NCBI GenBank assembly: GCA_003222555.1 | Contig: QHWL01000378.1 | Location: 3,578-8,640 of the forward strand | From: Acidobacteriota bacterium | GTDB lineage: Bacteria; Acidobacteriota; Vicinamibacteria; Vicinamibacterales; CAVVIG01 | DNA: 5,063 nucleotides | Direction of reading: 5' to 3' | In this document: positions 1 to 5,063 of the stretch, piece by piece | Numbering within the stretch: position 1 is the first letter of the stretch | How the letters are laid out: the number at the start of each line of letters is the position of its first letter | The notes under the pieces: generated by a model | Told to the model about the DNA's origin: nothing | The model's database searches: none | The model's input: the letters and a program-made list of their open reading frames with translations, nothing else | Program-made: the position numbers and the translations under genes

Positions 1-405
1 GAAGCCGGCGGCGCCACCGGCATCGTCGTCGCAGGGACTTGCGCTGATCCCTTTGGCTGGAAAGCGCTTCGCGGGTCGATGGGCAGCGCGTTCCGGTTAC
101 CGATCGCAATCCGTGAACACCTGGATCAGGCTGTCGCCCACGCCAGGCACCGTCACTGCCGAATCGTGGCGACCGTGCCGCGCGGCGGTCGATCGCTCTT
201 CGACGTGGACTTGAGCGGGCCCGTGGCAATCCTCGTTGGCGGCGAAGGCGCTGGCCTCTCGCCTTCGGTCGTCGACGCCGCCGACCTGCGCGTCACGGTC
301 CCGATGGAGCCAACGGTCGACTCGCTGAACGTAGCCGTCACCGCTGCACTCCTCGTGTACGAGGCGTACAGACAGCGAAGCACCCAGAGCACCTTAGCAC
401 CTTAG
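1..405 (+). CDS. SpoU/TrmH-family RNA 2'-O-methyltransferase, 5' end missing
   Basis: The frame is open from the first base, so the gene starts outside the window; 134 C-terminal residues are visible. Proteins of this SPOUT family transfer a methyl group from S-adenosylmethionine to a ribose 2'-OH of rRNA or tRNA, using a C-terminal trefoil knot to bind the cofactor. Two of the family motifs are clear: GGEGAGLSP (visible residues 80-88, motif 2) and VPMEPTVDSLNVAVTAALLVYE (about residues 100-121, motif 3 with the conserved SLNV). The DPFGWKALRGSMGSAFRLP stretch (16-34) is also typical. Motif 1 (N-x-G-x-x-x-R) would lie just before the window. An RlmB-like 23S rRNA enzyme is the likeliest assignment, but the substrate cannot be settled from this half. 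The last residues (about STLAP) and the TAG stop are encoded inside the 8-bp tandem repeat, so the C-terminal tail looks altered by repeat DNA. Confidence 0.9.
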   Translation, partial: EAGGATGIVVAGTCADPFGWKALRGSMGSAFRLPIAIREHLDQAVAHARHRHCRIVATVPRGGRSLFDVDLSGPVAILVGGEGAGLSPSVVDAADLRVTVPMEPTVDSLNVAVTAALLVYEAYRQRSTQSTLAP

Positions 406-432
406 AACTTTAGAACCCTAGAACCTTAGAAC
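393..432. repeat. Five tandem 8-bp units, consensus CTTAGAAC
   Basis: Units begin at 393, 401, 409, 417 and 425: CTTAGCAC, CTTAGAAC, TTTAGAAC, CCTAGAAC and CTTAGAAC. Units 1, 3 and 4 each differ from the consensus by one base. The sequence decays on both sides (CAGAGCAC before, CTCGAGCC after). It overlaps the end of the methyltransferase gene, whose stop codon is the TAG of unit 2, and fills most of the gap to rarA. Because the period is 8, the TAGs at 403, 411, 419 and 427 fall in all three forward frames. Confidence 0.9.
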
Positions 433-442
433 CTCGAGCCCC

Positions 443-1780
443 ATGGATTCCCTGTTTCCCGAAGACGCTCCGCCTGCTGCTCACGCGCCTGCTCCGCTCG
501 CCGAGCGCATGCGCCCCCGCACGTTCGACGAATTCGTGGGTCAGGAAGAGCTGCTGGCGCCCGGCAAGCCTTTGCGCGAATCGATCGAGCGCGATCTGCT
601 GCAATCGATCATCCTCTGGGGACCGCCTGGCACGGGCAAGACGACGCTCGCCCGGATTGTTGCCGACACGACCAAAGCGCGATTCGTGTCCTTCAGCGCG
701 GTGCTCTCGGGCATCAAAGAGATTCGCGACGTCATGGCCGACGCCGAACGCCTCCGTAAGACGACCGGGCGCCGCACGATCGTCTTCGTCGACGAAATCC
801 ACCGCTTCAACAAGGCGCAGCAGGACGCGTTTCTGCCGCGTGTCGAGGCCGGCGATATCGTCCTCATCGGCGCGACGACCGAAAACCCCTCGTTCGAGGT
901 GAACGCGGCTCTCTTGTCCAGGTCCAAAGTCTTCGTCCTTCGCGGGCTCACGGTCGACGAGGTCGCGGCGATCCTGACGCGCGCGCTTCACGACACGGAA
1001 CGCGGCCTGGGCGGTCGACCGGTGGAGGTCGCCGCCGACGCGCTTCGCGCGATAGCGCTGTACGCGAACGGCGATGCCCGCGTGGCGTTGAATCTTCTCG
1101 AGTTGACCGTCGCCGCGGCGCCGCTCGTCGATGGCAGCCGCCTGGTGGACACCGCGAGCGTCGAGCAGACGATTCAGCGGCGGGCTCTGCTCTACGACAA
1201 GTCGGGCGAGGAGCACTACAACCTGATTTCCGCTCTGCACAAATCGATGCGGAACAGCGATCCGGACGCTGCCGTCTACTGGCTGGCGCGCATGGTGGAG
1301 GCCGGCGAAGATCCTCTCTATATCGCCCGCCGTCTCGTCCGGTTCGCCTCGGAAGACATCGGCAACGCCGATCCGCAGGCGCTGACCATCGCCGTGGCCG
1401 CAAAAGACGCGGTCCATTTCATCGGGATGCCCGAGGGCAACACCGCGTTGGCGCAGGCAGCGATTTACCTGGCGACGGCGCCCAAAAGCAACGCCGTGTA
1501 CGAGGCCTACACCAGTGCCGCTCAGGATGCGCATCACGATGTGGCTCAGCCCGTGCCGCTGCATCTTCGCAATGCGCCGACCACGCTGATGAAAGAGCTC
1601 GAATACGGCAAGGGCTACCGGTACGCGCACGACGAGGCCGACGCTGTCGCCGAAATGACCTGCCTGCCGCCCGCGCTCGAAGGGCGCAGGTATTACGAAC
1701 CAAAGGAACGGGGCTTCGAAAAGGAGATCAAACGCCGGCTCGACGGCTGGGAAGAAATCAAGAAACGGCGGAAGGTTTAA
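443..1780 (+). CDS. rarA: Replication-associated recombination protein A (RarA/MgsA), AAA+ ATPase
   Basis: This 445-residue protein is full length for the family (the E. coli protein is about 447). RarA is a cytosolic tetrameric AAA+ ATPase related to clamp-loader subunits and eukaryotic WRNIP1; it acts at stalled replication forks and on single-stranded DNA gaps. Visible motifs in order are the N-terminal [18 protein letters not shown] (18-35), Walker A GPPGTGKT (60-67), Walker B IVFVDEIH (113-120), sensor 1 GATTENPS (143-150), the LLSRSKVF arginine-finger region (157-164), and sensor 2 [11 protein letters not shown] (210-220). The family C-terminal domain follows, with [10 protein letters not shown] (251-260), [22 protein letters not shown] (from 263) and [20 protein letters not shown] (289-308). 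The ATG at 443 gives the usual RarA N-terminus. No good Shine-Dalgarno sequence precedes it, only a weak GAG at 436-438, so translation may depend on the upstream gene 37 bp away. The 3' end overlaps the convergent DUF885 gene. Confidence 0.97.
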   Translation: MDSLFPEDAPPAAHAPAPLAERMRPRTFDEFVGQEELLAPGKPLRESIERDLLQSIILWGPPGTGKTTLARIVADTTKARFVSFSAVLSGIKEIRDVMADAERLRKTTGRRTIVFVDEIHRFNKAQQDAFLPRVEAGDIVLIGATTENPSFEVNAALLSRSKVFVLRGLTVDEVAAILTRALHDTERGLGGRPVEVAADALRAIALYANGDARVALNLLELTVAAAPLVDGSRLVDTASVEQTIQRRALLYDKSGEEHYNLISALHKSMRNSDPDAAVYWLARMVEAGEDPLYIARRLVRFASEDIGNADPQALTIAVAAKDAVHFIGMPEGNTALAQAAIYLATAPKSNAVYEAYTSAAQDAHHDVAQPVPLHLRNAPTTLMKELEYGKGYRYAHDEADAVAEMTCLPPALEGRRYYEPKERGFEKEIKRRLDGWEEIKKRRKV

Positions 1781-3518
1781 TGGCCCATGCCCGAATCTTG
1801 TCGCGCAAGAACGTCAACGGCACGCCGCCATCCTCGAGGACCCGATCATGAAACGCCTTGATGTCGAAGGCCGAACCCATCGTCTTCTGGGCTTCGTCGC
1901 GCGCCCTACGGATTTCCAGCATCCCCAGCATGTACGAGGTCGCCTGACCTGGATAAATGATGTAGCGGTCAACTTCTGATGCCGCGTCGCCTGGCGACGC
2001 AGTCGTATGGGCGAGCATGTACTCGATGGCCTGCTGTCTCGTCCACCCCAGCGTGTGCAAGCCGGGATCGATCACGAGCCGCGACGCGCGCCAGGCCTGC
2101 TCGGACAGCATGCCGAGCCGATCCAAATCCGACGAGTAGAGCTTCATCTCGTCGGCCAGACGCTCGGCGTACAGCGCCCAGCCTTCCACGTAGCCGCTGT
2201 TGAAGACATAGCGGCCGATCGGATGAATCTCTTGGCGTTCGAGCGCGATGCTCCCCTGCAGGTGATGGCCGGGAACCGTTTCGTGGAATGCGACCGACTC
2301 GGGTCCAGACCGACTGCTGTGGGCCGGATCGTACGCGTTGATGAAGAAGATGCCCGGGCGGCTGCCGTCCTCGGCCGGCGGGTTGTATTCGCCCGAGCCG
2401 TTCTTCTCGCGGAAGGCCGGATACGGCTGAATGACCACGTCGGCCTTCGGCAGCAAGCCGAACCACTGCGGCGCCGCAGCCTTCGCGCGGGCGAGCGCCG
2501 CCTGCGAATACGCCATCAGCTCCGCGCGCGACTTGAAGGTGTATTTCGGATCGGTCCTCAGCTGCTGGAGAAGAGCGGGCACATCATTGGTATGAAACGA
2601 ACGTGCGGCAATCGTCTTCATTTCCGCGGTGAGGCTGTCGATCTGTTGCAGCCCCAGCGCGTGGATTTCCTTGGCGGGCACCGAGAGCGAGCTGTGGGAC
2701 CGGACCGATGCGGCATAGCAGGCGGCACCGTTCGGGTTCGCGGACACTGGCGTCGCCTCGCGCGCGGCCGGCAGGTACTCGTGCTCGAGGAAGTCGCGAT
2801 AGCGTTCGATCGCCGGATGGATCTGATCCCTGACCAGCGCATCGAACGCGTTCTGGAAACCCGGCGTCTTGTCGCGCAAGGACGGCGAGTCGAAGGGCGA
2901 ATCCTTGATCGGCGTCGAGGTGAGGCTCCTCATCTGATCGATCACGATGCGCACGTTGCCCTTGGGCGCCGAGTATCCCAGCTTCAAGCCTTCGCGGAGG
3001 TTCGCGATCTCGGTGTCGATGTATTTGGGCAGCGCACTCCACCGTGCAAGCGCGTCGCCGCGCGCCTGATCGGCCCCGACGGGCTGAATCGTCACGAGAT
3101 AGCCGTCTTGAATCTGCCAGCCGGTCATCTGGCTCGCGTTCCACAACTCGTTGCGGCACACGCGCACCGCGATCGAGCCTTCGAGCGCCTCGCGCACGAT
3201 GGCATACGTGGCGCCGAGCCCCGCTCGGTCGATCGTCGATGGATCGATCTGTTTCGCTTCCGTCAGCCACGCGTCCTCCTTCGCGTGCCACTCCTGCAAT
3301 GCCTGGAGCGAGTTGTCCGGCAGCTTGTCGTGCCGGCGGCCCGGAACGCCGTAGACAGTCACCACATCGGGATTCCGGTCGAAGTAACCGGCCAGGTATG
3401 TTTCGGCGAGGGCGCGGACGCGATCGTCAGCGGCCTGGCGCGTCACCATACGCTCGGCGCCTCGCCCGCAGGCCAGCGCCGCGACGCAGAAAAGACCGAT
3501 TGTCGCTCGATAAGTCAT
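1758..3518 (-). CDS. Exported DUF885-family protein, putative zinc metallopeptidase
   Basis: The 586-residue product matches DUF885 (PF05960) proteins in length and motifs. Residue numbers count from the ATG. The key signature is [12 protein letters not shown], a HExxxGHH zinc-binding motif at 412-419, followed about 25 residues later by [17 protein letters not shown], whose Glu445 is a candidate third ligand. A C-terminal [11 protein letters not shown] motif (about 522-532) is also typical of the family. The N-terminus is a signal peptide ([16 protein letters not shown]) with a possible lipobox Cys at 17. The residues before it (ALA) fit the lipobox consensus poorly, so a lipoprotein is likely but not certain; the site of action should be the periplasm or outer membrane. 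DUF885 members are thought to be peptidases, but the substrate is unknown. An in-frame TAG at 3534-3536 limits the start to ATG 3518 or GTG 3521; neither has a clear ribosome binding site. The last 23 bp overlap the end of rarA. The gene may be read together with the protease gene upstream. Confidence 0.92.
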   Translation of the reverse strand: MTYRATIGLFCVAALACGRGAERMVTRQAADDRVRALAETYLAGYFDRNPDVVTVYGVPGRRHDKLPDNSLQALQEWHAKEDAWLTEAKQIDPSTIDRAGLGATYAIVREALEGSIAVRVCRNELWNASQMTGWQIQDGYLVTIQPVGADQARGDALARWSALPKYIDTEIANLREGLKLGYSAPKGNVRIVIDQMRSLTSTPIKDSPFDSPSLRDKTPGFQNAFDALVRDQIHPAIERYRDFLEHEYLPAAREATPVSANPNGAACYAASVRSHSSLSVPAKEIHALGLQQIDSLTAEMKTIAARSFHTNDVPALLQQLRTDPKYTFKSRAELMAYSQAALARAKAAAPQWFGLLPKADVVIQPYPAFREKNGSGEYNPPAEDGSRPGIFFINAYDPAHSSRSGPESVAFHETVPGHHLQGSIALERQEIHPIGRYVFNSGYVEGWALYAERLADEMKLYSSDLDRLGMLSEQAWRASRLVIDPGLHTLGWTRQQAIEYMLAHTTASPGDAASEVDRYIIYPGQATSYMLGMLEIRRARDEAQKTMGSAFDIKAFHDRVLEDGGVPLTFLRDKIRAWAIKPSAVS

Positions 3519-3621
3519 CACATCGGTATGCCGCTACTCTCTGACAAGACCACCTTGCCGGCGCGCCAATCGCCGCTCGGGATCGCCAGACTGATGACAG
3601 AGACGATTCTACGGCGGCTGC

Positions 3622-3833
3622 GGGCGCGGGGAGATCTAGCTCGGCGCTACGGAAGCTCGGCCGCTACGGCACGAGGCTGCGTCTGATCGAAGATGGGCAC
3701 CTTGCGCAGCATCTCGGCGCGGAGGGGCGCGGACGCGGGCAGATCGCGCTCGGCGCTACGGAAGCTCGGCGGCAACGGCACGAGGCTCCGCCTGATCGAA
3801 GCTGGGCACCTTGCGCAGCATCTCGGCGCGGAG
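3622..3833. repeat. Imperfect tandem duplication, period 109 bp, covering the protease gene 3' end
   Basis: Unit A (3622-3724) and unit B (3731-3833) align without gaps at an offset of 109 bp. I count 9 mismatches in 103 positions, only 5 of them in the 85-bp core (3640-3724 against 3749-3833). Unit B contains the last codons and TAG stop of the serine protease gene on the - strand; unit A is a second copy lying downstream of that stop. Homology fades beyond about 3838 on the right and before about 3621 on the left. Confidence 0.9.
3647..3724 (-). pseudogene. Duplicated, detached C-terminal tail of the serine protease
   Basis: Read on the - strand, this stretch encodes LRAEMLRKVPIFDQTQPRA followed by VAAELP and a TAG stop. 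The same 25-residue end closes the intact protease gene (LRAEMLRKVPSFDQAEPRA, then VAAELP). Because the duplication period of 109 is not a multiple of three, this copy lies one base out of frame with the protease and has no start of its own nearby, so it is unlikely to be translated. Of the five core differences, two are synonymous (in the V-A codons) and three change residues (S/I, A/T, E/Q). It may come from a local duplication, or be the remnant of a deleted tandem paralogue. Confidence 0.7.
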
Positions 3834-4688
3834 CGGCAGGATGAACGAGAACCGATAGTCGCCCTGCATCCGGCCGATTGGAATGCCGACAAGATCGCCG
3901 CTCTGATCCAGGACGCCGCCTCCCGACACACCAGGATGGCCGTCGGTGAGGCACGTGACGAGACCGTTGGAGGTTTTCTGACCCACGTAGCCCGTCGAAA
4001 GGATGATGCCCTTCGAGTAGTCGTTCCCCAGGCGGAAGATCGGATCGGCGAACTCGTACGGAAATGACGTGTCGACGCGCAGCGAAGGCAGATCGAGATC
4101 GCGCGTCTTGATGATCGCCCAGTCACCGTTGTGGACTTCCACGTCGGCGTCGCCGGCGTCGACGAGCCTGGCTGGAATTTCCTTGCCGCTGTAGACGATC
4201 TTGATCGCCGCGATCTTGCGGGTCTGGCGATCGTCCTCGCCGTTGAGCGCGACCACCGCGTGCTTCACCGTGATGAAGTAGCCATGACCGAGGTACCCCG
4301 CCGTCCCGTAGTTCGTCTTGTCGAAATTGTCGGTCGAGTACAGCTCGACGAAGCTCGAGCGCCGCGCGCGCAGCAGCTGCAGGGGCAGCAGACCCATTTC
4401 GCTCGTCAACTCCTGCTTGATCTCGGCGACCATTTTCTCGCGCCCAGGATTCCTCGGGTTCGGACCGCGGTTACTCCGCCCGACGCCCGCAGTACCAGCC
4501 GGCGCCACACCATCGCCGATGTCGTTCCTTTGCAGCTCGCGCCGCACTTCGGCGCGGATCGCCTCGACGTTGGCGCCAGAGGCAGCGCCGGTGGGTGCCT
4601 CGCGCCGCGCGTGAAGCACGCCCAACAGGAAGCACGAAGCCGCGCTGGCGATGAGGGAGATGAGTAGGAGAACTCGCCGGGGGATCAT
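3756..4688 (-). CDS. Membrane-anchored trypsin-like (S1-fold) serine protease
   Basis: The 310-residue protein (numbered from the ATG) has a single hydrophobic segment at 6-25 after IPRR, which suggests an uncleaved signal anchor with the rest in the periplasm. Cys19 could be a lipidation site, but the context is poor. Two charged helices follow (about 39-55, VEAIRAEVRRELQRN; and 82-99, EKMVAEIKQELTSEM), separated by a Gly/Pro/Asn-rich linker; they may form coiled coils. The protease domain starts near 112. The triad is visible: His143 in FITVKHAVV, Asp189 in GDWAIIKT and Ser255 in GHPGVSGGGVLDQSGDLVGI, the layout of HtrA/trypsin-like proteases. No PDZ domain follows, so this is not a standard HtrA/DegP. 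The ATG at 4688 is preferred because GGAG (4694-4697) lies 5 nt upstream; a GTG at 4694 would add two residues but overlaps that GGAG. The gene is preceded by a good promoter, and its 3' end is duplicated downstream. The substrate is unknown. Confidence 0.85.
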   Translation of the reverse strand: MIPRRVLLLISLIASAASCFLLGVLHARREAPTGAASGANVEAIRAEVRRELQRNDIGDGVAPAGTAGVGRSNRGPNPRNPGREKMVAEIKQELTSEMGLLPLQLLRARRSSFVELYSTDNFDKTNYGTAGYLGHGYFITVKHAVVALNGEDDRQTRKIAAIKIVYSGKEIPARLVDAGDADVEVHNGDWAIIKTRDLDLPSLRVDTSFPYEFADPIFRLGNDYSKGIILSTGYVGQKTSNGLVTCLTDGHPGVSGGGVLDQSGDLVGIPIGRMQGDYRFSFILPLRAEMLRKVPSFDQAEPRAVAAELP

Positions 4689-4693
4689 GGTCA

Positions 4694-4697
4694 CTCC
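4694..4697 (-). promoter_or_regulatory. Shine-Dalgarno GGAG for the serine protease
   Basis: On the - strand GGAG is followed by TGACC and then ATG (4688), a 5-nt spacing. It decides for this ATG over the GTG at 4694, which overlaps the GGAG itself. Confidence 0.7.
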
Positions 4698-4715
4698 AAG
4701 TACGGCAGCTAAACC

Positions 4716-4734
4716 GCCTCGCGCCGAACGAGGC
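4716..4734 (-). other. Small hairpin in the protease leader
   Basis: GCCTCG (4716-4721) and CGAGGC (4729-4734) form a perfect 6-bp stem around a 7-nt loop. It lies about 20 bases upstream of the Shine-Dalgarno sequence in the predicted leader. It has no U-run, so it is not an intrinsic terminator. A regulatory role is possible but unproven; a stem of this size can also arise by chance in GC-rich DNA. Confidence 0.4.
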
Positions 4735-4755
4735 TTACAGCTTTGCGTTCCAGAG

Positions 4756-4781
4756 CTCCGTCCGGCGTCTGCGCGACGGAG
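4756..4781 (-). other. Hairpin in the protease leader
   Basis: CTCCGTC (4756-4762) and GACGGAG (4775-4781) form a perfect 7-bp stem with a 12-nt loop. It sits in the middle of the predicted 5' leader, between the promoter and the start codon. No poly-U follows on the transcript strand. Confidence 0.45.
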
Positions 4782-4846
4782 AGAGGATGGCCCTTTCGCT
4801 TGGAAAGCGCTGAAATCAAGTTGTTGGCGGTGTGAGCGAACGCGTC

Positions 4847-4875
4847 ACTCTACCAATCGCTCAGTTCCGTGTCAA
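4847..4875 (-). promoter_or_regulatory. Sigma70-type promoter for the serine protease
   Basis: On the - strand there is an exact TTGACA -35 box (4870-4875), a 17-nt spacer (4853-4869) and TAGAGT (4847-4852), which matches 4 of 6 positions of TATAAT. The bases before the -10 read TGG, an extended -10 motif. Transcription would start near 4840, giving a leader of about 150 nt before ATG 4688. No other gene starts on this strand between here and the protease. Confidence 0.65.
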
Positions 4876-4885
4876 GGAACGTTCC
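4876..4885. promoter_or_regulatory. 10-bp palindrome abutting the -35 box, candidate operator
   Basis: GGAACGTTCC is a perfect palindrome directly next to the TTGACA at 4870-4875. A further GGAAC half-site reads on the - strand inside the promoter spacer (4864-4868), with its first base 17 bp downstream of the palindrome's first base. The placement suits a regulator-binding site, but no known regulator is identified from it. Confidence 0.4.
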
Positions 4886-4923
4886 AGCTGAAATGCGCGA
4901 CGTGAGACCTAAGTCCAGCTGAA
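4883..4923. repeat. 10-bp direct repeat TCCAGCTGAA
   Basis: Exact copies lie at 4883-4892 and 4914-4923, 31 bp apart. Each contains the palindrome CAGCTG. The first copy overlaps the GGAACGTTCC palindrome next to the promoter; the second lies in the loop of the inverted repeat at 4901-4953. Confidence 0.6.
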
Positions 4924-4953
4924 GCCGACACTACGTGGGCCCAAGGTCTCACG
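4901..4953. repeat. Perfect 10-bp inverted repeat with 33-nt loop
   Basis: CGTGAGACCT (4901-4910) and AGGTCTCACG (4944-4953) are exact reverse complements. The loop contains GGGCCC (4937-4942) and a copy of the TCCAGCTGAA direct repeat. No T-run follows on either strand, so it is not a typical terminator. It lies roughly 60-115 bp upstream of the predicted protease transcription start. Confidence 0.75.
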
Positions 4954-5063
4954 AAGGAATCGAATAAAAGCCCTACCACGAAGGTCACGGCACGAAGGAA
5001 GACGGAGGTCACTGGTTTTGTTCTTTTAGGTCTGTGCCCTCCGTCGTTTCCGTGTGCTCCGTG
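4950..5063. repeat. CACGAAGG repeat cluster folding into an imperfect hairpin, cut by the window edge
   Basis: The octamer CACGAAGG occurs exactly at 4950-4957, 4977-4984 and 4991-4998, with variants such as GACGGAGG (5001-5008). The right arm carries the same word inverted and degenerate (CCTCCGTC 5038-5045, TTTCCGTG 5047-5054, CTCCGTG 5057-5063). GACGGAGG pairs perfectly with CCTCCGTC, extended by CAC/GTG after one mismatch, around a T-rich loop (about 5016-5030). The outer arms align only with small gaps. The element continues past the window. It resembles dispersed intergenic repeat elements rather than a gene. Confidence 0.6.

Larger units (their letters stand above)
4698..5063. other. 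Non-coding stretch upstream of the protease gene
   Basis: About 366 bp with no convincing gene on either strand. The left half (4698-4885) is the protease leader and promoter. The right half (4886-5063) holds an inverted repeat, a direct repeat and a CACGAAGG repeat cluster. An open frame at 4651-4905 (+) encodes an Arg-, Ser- and Cys-rich composition with no recognisable domain, and starts inside the protease coding region on the opposite strand, so I do not call it. Confidence 0.7.

Noticed and set aside
410..1630. Long open frame (406 codons) on the - strand opposite rarA
   Set aside because: It lies antisense to an unmistakable rarA, is very Arg/Gly/Val-rich with no recognisable domain, and such frames are expected opposite GC-rich genes.
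2007..3686. Long open frame (559 codons) on the + strand opposite the DUF885 gene
   Set aside because: Its composition (Arg-, Val-, Leu-, Gly-rich) shows no motif, while the - strand encodes a protein with a signal peptide and a complete zinc motif. It is a GC-driven shadow.
4131..4667. Open frame of 178 codons on the + strand opposite the protease
   Set aside because: It is antisense to the protease region containing the anchor, the helices and the catalytic His; it has no domain and no plausible ribosome binding site.
4800..4870. tRNA-like word on the - strand (GATTGGTAGAGT followed about 26 nt later by CTTGATTTC)
   Set aside because: The bases that should form the D-stem (GAGC and GAGT) are not complementary, and no acceptor stem or proper T-arm can be built. 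The GGTAGAGT is better explained as the extended -10 of a promoter.
4651..4905. Small + strand open frame of 84 codons near the right edge
   Set aside because: It begins inside the protease coding region, runs through the protease promoter, and its composition is low in hydrophobic residues with no recognisable fold.
4901..4953. Inverted repeat considered as a rho-independent terminator
   Set aside because: The loop is 33 nt long and no T-run follows the stem on either strand.
4950..5063. CACGAAGG cluster considered as a CRISPR array
   Set aside because: The units are only 8 bp, irregularly spaced and partly inverted; there are no uniform repeats of 20-40 bp and no unique spacers of constant size.

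Overview
The window is 5,063 bp of GC-rich bacterial DNA. It holds two complete or partial housekeeping genes on the + strand, two genes for probable envelope hydrolases on the - strand, and about 370 bp of non-coding, repeat-bearing DNA at the right edge. GC-rich third codon positions, a DUF885 metallopeptidase-like protein and short AT-containing tandem repeats between genes would fit a soil-type bacterium such as an Acidobacteriota member. This taxonomic guess is an inference; the window holds no marker gene that settles it.

Left part, + strand: the 3' portion of a SpoU/TrmH-family RNA 2'-O-methyltransferase gene (1-405) is followed by a five-unit 8-bp tandem repeat (393-432) and then rarA (443-1780), a clamp-loader-like AAA+ ATPase acting at stalled replication forks. 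The two genes are 37 bp apart and may be co-transcribed, but they share no obvious pathway.

Middle and right, - strand: rarA converges with, and overlaps by 23 bp, a gene for an exported DUF885 protein with a HExxxGHH zinc-site motif (1758-3518). Upstream on the same strand lies a membrane-anchored trypsin-like serine protease (3756-4688) with an intact His/Asp/Ser triad and no PDZ domain. The DNA between them carries a tandem duplication (period 109 bp) of the protease gene's 3' end. The protease gene has a convincing sigma70-type promoter (TTGACA, 17-nt spacer, TAGAGT with an extended -10 TG) about 190 bp upstream. A 10-bp palindrome abuts the -35 box, and the leader of about 150 nt contains two small hairpins.

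Right edge (4886-5063): no gene is visible. There is a perfect 10-bp inverted repeat with a 33-nt loop, a 10-bp direct repeat, and a degenerate cluster of CACGAAGG units that folds back on itself and runs off the end of the window. I see no CRISPR array, no transposase, no tRNA or rRNA, and no evidence of a new defence or mobile system. The most unusual signals are the duplicated protease tail and the short repeat families.
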